Assembly: GCF_009708075.1 (NCBI RefSeq)
Contig: NZ_WMBT01000006.1
Coordinates: forward strand, 113,906-177,905
Length of the DNA stretch: 64,000 nucleotides
DNA from: Paracoccus lichenicola
Lineage (GTDB): Bacteria; Pseudomonadota; Alphaproteobacteria; Rhodobacterales; Rhodobacteraceae
Reading direction: 5' to 3'
Program-made: the position numbers and the translations under genes
The notes under the pieces: generated by a model
What the model was told of the DNA's origin: nothing
The model's input: the letters and a program-made list of their open reading frames with translations, nothing else
The model's database searches: none
Part shown: positions 17,430-26,141 of the stretch, in pieces
Layout: each line of letters starts with the position of its first letter
Numbering within the stretch: the first letter of the stretch is position 1

Positions 17430-18467
17430 ATGTCCCTGGCACCCTTGGCGTATCGCATCCGAAAGCGTCTTTCCCTTGATGGCACCCTGGCAAGAGCGGC
17501 CAGGGAAACGGTCATCGTCGCCGAGGCCGAAAGCGGCATACGCTCGAAGGCGGCCTATCTCCCGGGACAGCTGGATCGCGTGAAGGACGTTCAGCCCGAA
17601 ACCACGCATCAACTCGAAATGGAAAGAATTTCCGCGACGCCGGTTCATCACGCGGCCACGATGGCCTATCGCCTCAAGAACTGCGCGCTTGTCGGCGGAA
17701 CGCTGTATTGCGGTGGCGTCGGGCATCAGATGCTGAAGGATCGGCCACCCCTTGTCGGGGCAGTCGATGCCGAGATTGGCCATGCCGCCCTTGTTGGCAC
17801 ACCCGTCAGTGACATTTACTTCGGCCATTTCCTGTGTGACGACTCTGCCACCGTCCTTCTGGCCCAAAATTTCGCGCCCGCCTACCGGCCAGCAAGCCGC
17901 CACCATGCAGGCTGGAGCCATCCCGCCGATTATCACAAGATGATGGGCATCAAGCTGACGGATACGGGCAATGCCCGGATAAAAGATGCTTGGATCTTTC
18001 AGGACATCGGCATGACCGGGAACCGGCGCCAACGTTTCCGGACGCTGCGCCAGCGCCTTCATGATCTGCCTGCCGCACGCGAAGGGCACGGGGTCTTTCT
18101 GGTGCGCGGACGTTCGGGCCACCAGCGGATCTTGCGAAACGAAAATGAGATAGCCGAAGGATTGGCCTCGCGCGGCTTTGAGATCGTGGACCCCGAACGC
18201 GAAACCGCCGAGGAGATCGTCCGCAAGCTGTCGGGCGCGCGCGTCGCCATCGGCGTCGAGGGCAGCGGAATGGCACATGCCTTCCTGACCCTGGCTGATG
18301 GCGGCGCCATGATGACCATCCAGCCTCCGCACCGATTCAACAACATCTACAAGGAATTCACCGACATGATGGGGATGGGCTACGGTTTCGTGGTCGCGGA
18401 AGGTGACCGGCATTGCTTCGAGGCGGATCTGGACGACCTTCTGCGCACCGTCGATCTGCTGACATAG
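17430..18467 (+). CDS. Glycosyltransferase family 61 protein
   Basis: The 345-residue protein matches the pattern of GT61 (formerly DUF563). It has YFGHFLCDD in the middle and, in the C-terminal half, VFLVRGRSGHQRILRNENE, then GFEIVDPE, GARVAIGVEGSGMAHAFL and IQPPHRFNN. GT61 enzymes add sugars such as xylose or GlcNAc to glycans or surface polysaccharides; acceptor and donor here are unknown. No signal peptide is seen. It stands alone, with no polysaccharide cluster around it. Its base composition is a little lower in GC than its neighbours, so transfer is possible. A TTG at 17424 is an alternative start. Confidence 0.72.
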   Translation: MSLAPLAYRIRKRLSLDGTLARAARETVIVAEAESGIRSKAAYLPGQLDRVKDVQPETTHQLEMERISATPVHHAATMAYRLKNCALVGGTLYCGGVGHQMLKDRPPLVGAVDAEIGHAALVGTPVSDIYFGHFLCDDSATVLLAQNFAPAYRPASRHHAGWSHPADYHKMMGIKLTDTGNARIKDAWIFQDIGMTGNRRQRFRTLRQRLHDLPAAREGHGVFLVRGRSGHQRILRNENEIAEGLASRGFEIVDPERETAEEIVRKLSGARVAIGVEGSGMAHAFLTLADGGAMMTIQPPHRFNNIYKEFTDMMGMGYGFVVAEGDRHCFEADLDDLLRTVDLLT

Positions 18468-18552
18468 GCTGGCGCGGTTCCGGTCCCGGGCAGTTCGTTG
18501 CCCGGCGTCTCCCCGCCACGGGAAGGTGCGAAACCTTCGATCCGCCGCAGCA

Positions 18553-19101
18553 TCAGGGCATTGGTTTGCGCTCGCCCGGCCGAAACGCCTTCACCTTCCT
18601 CGCATCCGTCTCCACCCGCGCCGCGCCGATCAGATCCAGACAATAGGGCACCGCCGCGAACACCGCGTTCAGACAGGTCGCGATTGCCGAAGGCTTCCCC
18701 GGCAGCGTGATGATCAGCGTCGCGTCCCGAATCACCGCCGTTTGCCGCGACAGGATCGCCGTCGGCACCTCGGCCAGGGAGGCGCGGCGCATTTCCTCTC
18801 CGAATCCGGGCAGTTCCTTTTCCGCGACATCGAAAACCGCCTCGGGCGTCTGGTCGCGGGGCGCGGGGCCGGTGCCGCCGGTGACGAGGATCAGGTCCGC
18901 GCCGCCCTCGACCAGTTCGCGCAGGGTCGCGGCCACGCCCTCGCGGCCGTCGGGGACGATCACGCGGGTGATCTCCATGGGCGATGTCACCACGCCCTTC
19001 AGCCAGCTTTCCGCGCCGGGGCCGCCCTTGTCCTCGTATTCGCCGCGCGCGGCGCGGTCGCTGACGGTGAGAATGGCAATGCGGGCGGGGCGGTCGGTCA
19101 T
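18553..19101 (-). CDS. mogA: Molybdopterin adenylyltransferase
   Basis: MogA activates molybdopterin by adenylylation before molybdenum insertion. The 182-residue protein shows ILTVSDRAARGEYEDKGG at the start and the MoaB/Mog signature VTGGTGPAPRDQTPEA, with LPGKPSA later for substrate binding. The related MoaB is smaller and less active, so the mogA assignment rests on family resemblance. I chose the ATG at 19101; an upstream start at 19143 adds a poorly conserved stretch. It lies downstream of argG, separated by a terminator. Confidence 0.85.
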   Translation of the reverse strand: MTDRPARIAILTVSDRAARGEYEDKGGPGAESWLKGVVTSPMEITRVIVPDGREGVAATLRELVEGGADLILVTGGTGPAPRDQTPEAVFDVAEKELPGFGEEMRRASLAEVPTAILSRQTAVIRDATLIITLPGKPSAIATCLNAVFAAVPYCLDLIGAARVETDARKVKAFRPGERKPMP

Positions 19102-19147
19102 GGCGGGGGCCTTTCGCTGGTCCGGGCCACTGTGGGTCAGCAAACGC

Positions 19148-19178
19148 CAAAAGAAAAGGCCGCGGGGGTGCCGCGGCC
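19148..19178 (-). terminator. Rho-independent terminator of argG
   Basis: Read on the minus strand, GGCCGCGG and CCGCGGCC (19158-19165 and 19171-19178) form an 8-bp stem with a five-base loop, followed by TTTTCTTTT. Confidence 0.8.
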
Positions 19179-19200
19179 CTTCCGATGCGTCAGGGGGCGG

Positions 19201-20427
19201 TCACTTCACCCGCGCGTTCCGGTTCGCCACCAGCTTCAGGCGCAGCGCGTTCAGCTTGATGAAGCCCGCCGCGTCCTTCTGGTCATAAGCGCCCGCGTCA
19301 TCCTCGAAGGTCACATGCGCCTCGCTGTAAAGCGACCGGTCCGACCAGCGGCCGACGCAGGTGGCAAGGCCCTTGTAGAGCTTCAGCCGCACGGTGCCCG
19401 AGACATGCTCCTGCGACTTGTCGATCAGCGCCTGCAGCATCTCGCGTTCCGGGCTGAACCAGAAGCCGTTGTAGATCAGTTCCGCATAGCGCGGCATCAG
19501 GCTGTCCTTGAGGTGGCCCGAGCCGCTGTCCAGCGTGATCTGCTCGATCCCCCGGTGCGCTTCCAGCAGGATCGTGCCGCCCGGCGTTTCGTAGATGCCG
19601 CGCGACTTCATGCCGACGAAGCGGTTTTCCACGAAATCCAGACGCCCGATGCCGTGGGTGCCGCCCAGTTCGTTCAGCCGGGTCAGGATGGTGGCGGGGG
19701 ACAGCGCCTCGCCGTTGATCGCGACCGCATCGCCGCGCTCGAAGGTGATCTCCACGAATTCGGGGGTGTCGGGCGCATCCTCGGGGTTCACGGTGCGCTG
19801 ATAGACATAATCGGGCGCGGGTTCCGCCGGGTTTTCCAGCGCCTTGCCCTCGGATGAGGTGTGCAGCAGGTTCGCGTCCACGCTGAACGGCGCCTCGCCG
19901 CGCTTGTCCTTGGCGATGGGGATCTGGTTCTGTTCGGCAAATTCGATCAGCTTCGTGCGGCTGGTCAGATCCCACAGCCGCCAGGGCGCGATGACCTTGA
20001 TCGACGGGTCCAGCGCATAGGCCGACAGCTCGAACCGCACCTGGTCGTTGCCCTTGCCGGTCGCGCCATGAGCCACCGCATCGGCGCCGTGCTGGTGCGC
20101 CAGTTCCACCAGCCGCTTCGAGATCAGCGGGCGCGCGATGGAGGTGCCCAGCAGGTAGAGGCCTTCATAGACCGCGTTGGCGCGGAACATCGGGAACACG
20201 AAGTCGCGCACGAACTCCTCGCGCAGGTCCTCGATGTGGATGTTTTCGGGGGCGATGCCCAGCAGTTCGGCCTTGGCGCGCGCGGGTTCCAGCTCCTCGC
20301 CCTGGCCCAGGTCGGCGGTGAAGGTGATGACCTCGCAGCCGTATTCGGTTTGCAGCCACTTGAGGATGATCGAGGTGTCCAGCCCGCCCGAATAGGCAAG
20401 GACGACTTTTTTCGGCGCGTCAGACAT
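19201..20427 (-). CDS. argG: Argininosuccinate synthase
   Basis: ArgG joins citrulline and aspartate with ATP to give argininosuccinate, the penultimate step of arginine synthesis. The 408-residue protein begins [19 protein letters not shown], whose SGGLDTS is the PP-loop for [16 protein letters not shown] and the citrulline-binding regions follow. The ATG at 20427 matches the family start; the open frame extends another 59 codons upstream without similarity to the family. argH lies far away in this window at 62 kb, and argJ at 44 kb. Confidence 0.97.
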   Translation of the reverse strand: MSDAPKKVVLAYSGGLDTSIILKWLQTEYGCEVITFTADLGQGEELEPARAKAELLGIAPENIHIEDLREEFVRDFVFPMFRANAVYEGLYLLGTSIARPLISKRLVELAHQHGADAVAHGATGKGNDQVRFELSAYALDPSIKVIAPWRLWDLTSRTKLIEFAEQNQIPIAKDKRGEAPFSVDANLLHTSSEGKALENPAEPAPDYVYQRTVNPEDAPDTPEFVEITFERGDAVAINGEALSPATILTRLNELGGTHGIGRLDFVENRFVGMKSRGIYETPGGTILLEAHRGIEQITLDSGSGHLKDSLMPRYAELIYNGFWFSPEREMLQALIDKSQEHVSGTVRLKLYKGLATCVGRWSDRSLYSEAHVTFEDDAGAYDQKDAAGFIKLNALRLKLVANRNARVK

Positions 20428-20457
20428 GCGGTTAACCCTTTGGCGAAGTTTCCGGGG

Positions 20458-20485
20458 CAATAAGGCAGAAGGCGCGTTGTCACAA
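20458..20485 (-). promoter_or_regulatory. Possible promoter of argG
   Basis: On the minus strand TTGTGA (20480-20485) and TTATTG (20458-20463) are 16 bases apart, placing transcription start near 20451, about 24 bases before the ATG. No arginine-repressor palindrome was obvious. Confidence 0.3.
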
Positions 20486-20563
20486 GGGTGTGGGAATGGA
20501 TAGGAACGGCAGGACACGATCCGCGACACGACGCTTGCCTGGCAGGCACATTTTAAGGACGAC

Positions 20564-21319
20564 ATGATCATCCTGCGCATTCTCTGGACCGCAGTCCTCA
20601 CCATCTTCGCCGGGTTTCCCCAAACGCTGCGGGTCTTTGCCCTGCCCAGCCTGATCGGGGCAACTGTCTATGCGGCATGTTTCCTGCTGATCCGACGCGG
20701 TGGAACCCTCGTGCCGCCGCAAGCGTATTTCACCATCATCATCGCGGTTCTCGCCTTCTGCGCGGCATGGACCTCGGTGAACTTCCATCGGAAGGTGCTG
20801 CTGGGCGAACACTTCGGCTGGGTGCCGCGCCTGCATGTCCGAGAGATGGTCGGCTATGCGGTGATGTTCATCCCGTTCGCCATCATCACATGGGGCCTGC
20901 TTCTGGTCGGGGTCCTGCTTGGTTCCAGCCTTTGGGGGCACGTGCCGGTTTGGCAGGTTCAGCTTGGGATGCTGGCCGCCACATTCCCCATCGGCACGCT
21001 CGTGCTTCTTCTTTTCGTGCAACTGGTCCCCATCGCGATCGGCAGGCCGATGTCAGGCGTCCTGCGCCAGGCACGATCGCGCTGGACGGTCTTTCTGGGG
21101 GTCTCGGTTGCTCTTGTTGCATTCCAGTCCCTGTTCCCCTTGATCGAACGCGCGATGCTGGCGCCGGTTATCGGCAGCGTTGGCCCTGGCAGGAATACCG
21201 GGCTGTTTGCTGCGCTTATGGTCTATGCCGTTCTCAAATCGTTGTTAGACTGGGCCTTATGGTTAAGCCTGCTGACTGTCCTGTATGGCCGGATTTCCAG
21301 CAGCCATCGTCTGCGCTGA
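20564..21319 (+). CDS. Unknown six-helix membrane protein
   Basis: I do not recognise this 251-residue protein. Six hydrophobic stretches are visible at about residues 24-44, 54-72, 97-119, 134-157, 174-195 and 213-241. Between helices 2 and 3 is a short basic loop ([18 protein letters not shown]), and the C-terminus ends in a short basic tail. No catalytic motif is apparent. AAGGA lies nine bases before the ATG. It precedes ilvA by 40 bases and could be co-transcribed with it. The gene is visibly less GC-rich than its neighbours, which suggests a later arrival or relaxed codon use. Confidence 0.75.
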   Translation: MIILRILWTAVLTIFAGFPQTLRVFALPSLIGATVYAACFLLIRRGGTLVPPQAYFTIIIAVLAFCAAWTSVNFHRKVLLGEHFGWVPRLHVREMVGYAVMFIPFAIITWGLLLVGVLLGSSLWGHVPVWQVQLGMLAATFPIGTLVLLLFVQLVPIAIGRPMSGVLRQARSRWTVFLGVSVALVAFQSLFPLIERAMLAPVIGSVGPGRNTGLFAALMVYAVLKSLLDWALWLSLLTVLYGRISSSHRLR

Positions 21320-21359
21320 ACCCTTGCCAAACGCCCGCTTTCGCGTCATGCGCAGGCGC

Positions 21360-22616
21360 ATGGAAAACCCTGCCCCCTTCGCCGCCCTCGTCCGCAACGC
21401 CGAAACCGCGATCCGCGACCTGTTCGAGCCGACGCCGCTCCAGCGCAACGACCACCTGTCGGCCAGGTTCGGGGCGGACATCTGGCTCAAGCGAGAGGAT
21501 CTGACGCCCGTGCGCTCCTACAAGCTGCGGGGCGCCTTCAACGCCATGCGCAAGCGGGTCACGCCGGGGCAGGCCACCAACGCGCATTTCGTCTGCGCCA
21601 GCGCGGGCAACCATGCGCAGGGCGTGGCCTATGCCTGCCGCCATTTCGGCGCCAAGGGCACGATCTTCATGCCGGTGACGACGCCCAAGCAGAAGATCGA
21701 CAAGACCAAGGTCTTCGGCGGCGACGCCATCGAGATCGTGCTGACGGGCGACTATTTCGACCAGACGCTGGCCGCGTCCCAGGCCTTTGCCGCCGAACAC
21801 GGCGCGCAGTTCCTGGCCCCCTTCGATTCGGCCGACGTGATCGAAGGCCAGGCCACCGTGGGTCTGGAAATCCTGGAACAGCTGGGCGGCGCGCCCGATC
21901 TGGTCGTCCTGCCGGTGGGCGGCGGCGGGCTGTCCGCCGGGATCACGCGCTATTTCCTGGACATGGCGCCCGGCACGCGGTTCGCATTCGCCGAACCCCT
22001 GGGCGGGGCCAGCCTGCAGGCGGCCTTGCAGCAAGGCGCCCCCGTCGCCCTGCCTGCCGTGGACAATTTCGTCGATGGCGCAGCGGTGGCCCGCATCGGC
22101 ACCCTGCCCTTCGAGGCATTGCGCCGCTTTTCCCCCGCGGACGTGCATCTGGCGCCCGAGGACCGGATCTGCATCACCATGTTGCAGATGCTGAACCACG
22201 AGGGCGTGGTCCTGGAACCCGCGGGCGCGCTGGCCATCGACGTGCTGGGCGATCTGGGCGACCTGTCCGGCAAGCGCGTGGTCTGCGTCTGTTCGGGCGG
22301 CAATTTCGACTTCGAGCGCCTGCCCGAGGTCAAGGAACGCGCGCAACGCTTTGCGGGCGTCAAGAAATACTTCGTCCTGCGCCTGCCCCAGCGCCCCGGC
22401 GCGCTGCGCGATTTCCTGGAGCTGCTGGGACCTGACGACGACGTGGCGCGGTTCGAGTATCTGAAAAAATCCGCGCGCAACTTCGGCTCGATCCTGATCG
22501 GCATCGAAACGGCGGCGCCGCAGAACCTGACGGCGCTGAAGACGCGGCTGGACCGCGCGGGCTTCGTTTACCGCGACATCACCAACGACGAGATCCTGTC
22601 CGAACTGCTGGTCTGA
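21360..22616 (+). CDS. ilvA: Threonine ammonia-lyase
   Basis: IlvA deaminates threonine to 2-oxobutanoate, the first step to isoleucine. The 418-residue protein is a fold-type II PLP enzyme: the lysine is Lys55 in SYKLRGAFNA, and the phosphate-binding glycine loop is VGGGGLSAG. A single ACT-like regulatory segment occupies the last 90 residues or so (KYFVLRLPQRPGALRDFLELL), so the protein resembles the shorter, one-ACT enzymes more than the E. coli biosynthetic form with two. The ATG at 21360 is preferred; 21348 is another possible start. Its product chemistry links it to RidA at 12 kb. Confidence 0.9.
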   Translation: MENPAPFAALVRNAETAIRDLFEPTPLQRNDHLSARFGADIWLKREDLTPVRSYKLRGAFNAMRKRVTPGQATNAHFVCASAGNHAQGVAYACRHFGAKGTIFMPVTTPKQKIDKTKVFGGDAIEIVLTGDYFDQTLAASQAFAAEHGAQFLAPFDSADVIEGQATVGLEILEQLGGAPDLVVLPVGGGGLSAGITRYFLDMAPGTRFAFAEPLGGASLQAALQQGAPVALPAVDNFVDGAAVARIGTLPFEALRRFSPADVHLAPEDRICITMLQMLNHEGVVLEPAGALAIDVLGDLGDLSGKRVVCVCSGGNFDFERLPEVKERAQRFAGVKKYFVLRLPQRPGALRDFLELLGPDDDVARFEYLKKSARNFGSILIGIETAAPQNLTALKTRLDRAGFVYRDITNDEILSELLV

Positions 22617-22665
22617 GTTTCCGCGTTTACCGCGCCTTTACCGCCGGGGGGTTATCACCTGGGGC

Positions 22666-23955
22666 ATGAAACGCGCGAATCGCCAGACCTCTCCTTCACC
22701 CAAGCCGCCCGCGGCGCGGCTTCTGCGGCGCGTCCTTGTGGTCAGTCACAATGCCGCGCAACGCCGCATCTTCGCCATCCAGTTGCGGCGCGCGCATTAC
22801 GACGTGCATGAGGCTGCCTCGGTCGAGGAAGCGTTGCACCTGTGCCAGCGGATCGAACCCGACATCGTCCTGTCGGACTGGGTCATGCCGGAACAAACCG
22901 GGCTGGATCTGTGCCGCGCCTTCCGGGCCAGCGCGCGCAGCAACTATGGCTATTTCGTGCTGCTGACCTCGGCCCGGGATGCCGAGGATATCTCTCGCGG
23001 GCTGGAGGCGGGGGCGGACGATTTCCTGACCAAGCCCGTCATGCAACAGGAACTGCTGGCGCGCCTGGCCGCGGGCGAACGGATCCTGCGGGTCGAGGAG
23101 GAACTGCGCGCCAGCAACGCGCAGCTGCGCGCGGCCCTGGACCGGCTGCGCGAAACGCAGGCTGCCATCGACCGCGACCTGCGCGAGGCGCGGAAGTTGC
23201 AGCAGGGGCTGGTCAAGGAACGCTCGGGCCGGTTCGGTCCGATCCAGCTGTCGCTGCTGTTGCGCCCGGCGGGCCATATCGGCGGCGACCTGGTGGGCTT
23301 TTTCCCGATCGGCGAGGACCGGGTGGGCATCTATGCGCTGGACGTGTCGGGCCACGGGGTCACGGCGGCGCTGCTGACCGCGCAACTGTCGGTGCATCTG
23401 TCGGGATCGGCCGACCAGAACGTCGCGCTCCGCGCAGCCCAGACCGGGACCGATGCGGTCAGCCCGGCGGCGCTTGCGCATTTCTTCAACAACATGATGC
23501 TCGAGGAGATGGCGACCGACACCTATTACACGATGATCTATGCGGAACTGAACCATGCCACGGGCCGGTTGCGCATGGTCCAGGCGGGCCATCCCCATCC
23601 GGTCCTGCAACGCGCCGACGGGTCCGTCCGGCCCCTGGGCAATGGCGGGATGCCGATCGGCGTCTTCGAAAAGCCGGTCTTCGACGAGATCGAGCTGGTG
23701 ATGGAGCCGGGCGACCGGCTGCTGATCTGTTCGGACGGCATCACCGAGGCGACGAACCCCGCAGGCCGCCTTCTGGGCGATGACGGGGTCGAGGCGATCC
23801 TGCGCACCAACGCCTTTCTGGGCGGGCACGTGTTCCTGGAATCCATGGCCTGGTCGGTGTCGGAATACTGCCGGGGCGAACGCCAGGACGACATGTCGGC
23901 CGTGCTGATCGAATTCCTGGCCCCGGCCGAGACGGTGCCTCTGCCCGCCCGCTAG
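22666..23955 (+). CDS. Receiver domain fused to PP2C-type (RsbU-like) phosphatase
   Basis: The 429-residue protein has three parts. Residues 20-135 form a receiver domain with the phospho-acceptor-like Asp71 (PDIVLSDWVMP) and Lys123 (LTKP). A helical linker follows (about 135-190, EELRASNAQLRAALDRLRE). Residues 195-425 form a PP2C/SpoIIE phosphatase with GGDLVGF, DVSGHGVTAALL and CSDGITEA metal-binding motifs. Such proteins control anti-sigma or partner-switching pathways. The acidic pair usually at the start of receiver domains is replaced by Ser27-His28, so phosphorylation may be impaired. No anti-sigma partner is encoded nearby. Confidence 0.88.
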   Translation: MKRANRQTSPSPKPPAARLLRRVLVVSHNAAQRRIFAIQLRRAHYDVHEAASVEEALHLCQRIEPDIVLSDWVMPEQTGLDLCRAFRASARSNYGYFVLLTSARDAEDISRGLEAGADDFLTKPVMQQELLARLAAGERILRVEEELRASNAQLRAALDRLRETQAAIDRDLREARKLQQGLVKERSGRFGPIQLSLLLRPAGHIGGDLVGFFPIGEDRVGIYALDVSGHGVTAALLTAQLSVHLSGSADQNVALRAAQTGTDAVSPAALAHFFNNMMLEEMATDTYYTMIYAELNHATGRLRMVQAGHPHPVLQRADGSVRPLGNGGMPIGVFEKPVFDEIELVMEPGDRLLICSDGITEATNPAGRLLGDDGVEAILRTNAFLGGHVFLESMAWSVSEYCRGERQDDMSAVLIEFLAPAETVPLPAR

Positions 23956-24395
23956 ATCAGCGACCGGAACCGCGCCAGGAAGGCCCGCGCGCCGGGATCG
24001 GCCAGCAGGTCCATCGCGGCCAGGGGGCTGGCCCAATGGGCGCCGTGATGCGGCTCGATCGGGTCGGACAGGCGCAGGACCGGCCGGGCGATCCAGACAT
24101 GGCACAGCTTTTCGGCGAATCGCCCATGGTCCGGCATGAAGGCAAAGCGGCGATAGGCACCCAGCCGGCGGGCCTGGCCGATGGTCCAGCCGGTTTCCTC
24201 CCACACCTCGCGATGCAGGGCGCGCAGGCCGCTCTCGCCCGGGTCGATGCCGCCGCCGGGCAACTGGAACTCGGGTTCCGGCTCGGACTGGCGGGTCAGC
24301 AGCAGGCGCCCGTCGCGCACCAGCAACCCGTAGGCGCCCGGCCGCAGGTGATGGCGCCGTCCCGGCTGCGGGGAATCGCAATATCGGCGGATCAT
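23952..24395 (-). CDS. Nudix hydrolase
   Basis: The 147-residue protein carries a complete Nudix box, running from GGGIDPGE to REVWEETGW, with the metal-binding REVWEE. It hydrolyses some nucleoside diphosphate-linked compound, but the substrate cannot be told. The stop overlaps the end of the convergent phosphatase gene by four bases. Its start faces hslO. Confidence 0.85.
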   Translation of the reverse strand: MIRRYCDSPQPGRRHHLRPGAYGLLVRDGRLLLTRQSEPEPEFQLPGGGIDPGESGLRALHREVWEETGWTIGQARRLGAYRRFAFMPDHGRFAEKLCHVWIARPVLRLSDPIEPHHGAHWASPLAAMDLLADPGARAFLARFRSLI

Positions 24396-24455
24396 GGGGA
24401 CCTCTGCTGGTTTCCGCCTGTCTAGCGCGGGCCGGGGCGCTGCGGAAGCCGCCCC

Positions 24456-24483
24456 TTGGGATCGGCGCGGAAGTCCCTATATT
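24456..24483 (+). promoter_or_regulatory. Candidate promoter of the hslO operon
   Basis: TTGGGA (24456-24461) and TATATT (24478-24483) are 16 bases apart; transcription would start near 24490, about 48 bases before the hslO ATG. It would drive the five overlapping genes that follow. Confidence 0.5.
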
Positions 24484-24537
24484 GTGCGCGACCTGGCCCG
24501 CCCCTGCGGGCCTGCACCGCATTTCAGGATAAGCTGC

Positions 24538-25551
24538 ATGAGCAAGATCAACCAGATCGCGTGGGACGACACGGTGTTGCCGTTCCAGTTGGACCGTTCG
24601 GACATTCGCGGACGCGTCGTCCGGCTGGACGGGGTGCTGGACCATATCCTGTCGCGCCACGACTATCCGGCGCCGGTCAGCGCGATGGTGGCGGAACTGG
24701 CGCTGCTGGTGGCGCTGATCGGTCCCACCGTCAAGCTGCGCTGGAAGCTGAGCCTGCAGGTGCGCGGCAATGGCGCGATCCGCACGCTGGCCGCCGACTA
24801 TCTCGCGCCGCAGCAGGACGGCGCGCCCGCCCGGATCCGAGCCTGGGCCAGCTTCGACGAGGGCCGCCTGGACGGCCGCCCGCCTTTCCAGCAGATCGGC
24901 GAGGGGTATTTCGCCCTGCTGATCGACCAGGGCGAAGGCTCGCTGCCCTATCAGGGGATCACGCCGCTGGCGGGCGGGTCGCTGTCGGCCTGCGCCCGGA
25001 TCTATTTCGCGCAATCCGAACAGCTGCCGACCCGGTTCCAGCTGGCCAGCGGCCCTTCCCGCCTGCCGGGCGAAGGCGGCCATTGGCGCGCGGGCGGCAT
25101 GATGCTGCAAACCCTGCCCGCCACCCCCATGCAAGGCGAAGGCGGCAGCGGCGAAGGCGGGCTGATCGAGGCCGCCGACATCCTGCAGGGCATGGAATCC
25201 GAGGATTGGAACCGCGCCAACCTGCTGCTGGATACCGTTGAAACCCTTGAACTGATCGGCCCCTCGGTCGGGCCGACCGACCTGCTGCTGCGCCTGTTCC
25301 ACGAGGAGGAACCGCGCGTCTTCGACACGCAGCGGGTGGAATTCGGCTGTTCCTGCACGGCGGACCGGGTGCGCGACACCCTGTCGATCTATTCGGCCAA
25401 GGACATCGCGCACATGACCACGGACGGGGGCATCGTCACCGCCGATTGCCAGTTCTGCGGCGCGCATTACGAATTCGACCCGCACAGCCTGGGGTTCGAG
25501 GCGACGGTCGATGCCGATGGCCAACCCCTGTCCGACAGGGCGGCCGAGTGA
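24538..25551 (+). CDS. hslO: Redox-regulated chaperone Hsp33
   Basis: Hsp33 is an oxidation-activated holdase that protects unfolding proteins under oxidative and heat stress. The 337-residue protein keeps the four zinc-binding cysteines of the C-terminal redox switch: GCSC and, about 60 residues on, CQFC. The N-terminal domain has the usual DDTVLPFQLDRSDIRGRVVRL start. The ATG at 24538 is the family start; the open frame upstream runs across the promoter. It overlaps the next gene by a GTGA. Confidence 0.93.
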   Translation: MSKINQIAWDDTVLPFQLDRSDIRGRVVRLDGVLDHILSRHDYPAPVSAMVAELALLVALIGPTVKLRWKLSLQVRGNGAIRTLAADYLAPQQDGAPARIRAWASFDEGRLDGRPPFQQIGEGYFALLIDQGEGSLPYQGITPLAGGSLSACARIYFAQSEQLPTRFQLASGPSRLPGEGGHWRAGGMMLQTLPATPMQGEGGSGEGGLIEAADILQGMESEDWNRANLLLDTVETLELIGPSVGPTDLLLRLFHEEEPRVFDTQRVEFGCSCTADRVRDTLSIYSAKDIAHMTTDGGIVTADCQFCGAHYEFDPHSLGFEATVDADGQPLSDRAAE

Positions 25552-26141
25552 TCCCGGACTGGTCCGAGGATCGTCTGCGCCAGGCCCTGTCCGTCCAGGC
25601 GGGGCCGAGTTCGGATTACGACCTGAACCCGGACGCGGCCCTGCCAGCCGCCCATCTGCGCCCGGCGGGCGTCCTGGCGGCCTTTCACGAGGCCGACGGG
25701 CGGCTGCTCCTGACCAAGCGGGCCTCCGGCCTGCGCCATCATCCGGGCCAGATCGCCCTGCCCGGCGGCAAGGTCGATCCCACGGATGCGGACGAAATCG
25801 CCGCCGCCCTGCGCGAGGCGCAGGAGGAAGTGGGCCTGGACCCCGCCCAGGTCGATCTGCTGGGCGCCCTGCCCCCGCACCACACCGTCACGGGCTTTGC
25901 CGTCACTCCGGTCCTCGGCATCATCCGCGGCCCCTTCCATCCCCGCCCCCAGCCGGGCGAGGTCGAGGAGGCCTTCACCCTGCCCTTCGCCCACATCGCC
26001 GATCCGTCCCGCTATCGCGTCGAACGCCGCCGCTGGCGCGAGGGCTGGCGCAGCTATCACGCCGCACCCTTCGGTCCCTATTACCTGTGGGGCGCGACGG
26101 CGCGGATCCTGCTGGGACTTGCCGGAAGGATGCAGGCGTGA
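25548..26141 (+). CDS. CoA pyrophosphatase-like Nudix hydrolase
   Basis: The 197-residue protein has the Nudix box, with LPGGKVDPTDAD then LREAQEEVGL. The spacing and the LPGGK start are typical of the NudL/UPF0035 subgroup that hydrolyses coenzyme A and its derivatives. GTG at 25548 overlaps the hslO stop (GTGA) and is the only start that fits this coupling. The stop in turn overlaps the next gene. Confidence 0.85.
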   Translation: MIPDWSEDRLRQALSVQAGPSSDYDLNPDAALPAAHLRPAGVLAAFHEADGRLLLTKRASGLRHHPGQIALPGGKVDPTDADEIAAALREAQEEVGLDPAQVDLLGALPPHHTVTGFAVTPVLGIIRGPFHPRPQPGEVEEAFTLPFAHIADPSRYRVERRRWREGWRSYHAAPFGPYYLWGATARILLGLAGRMQA

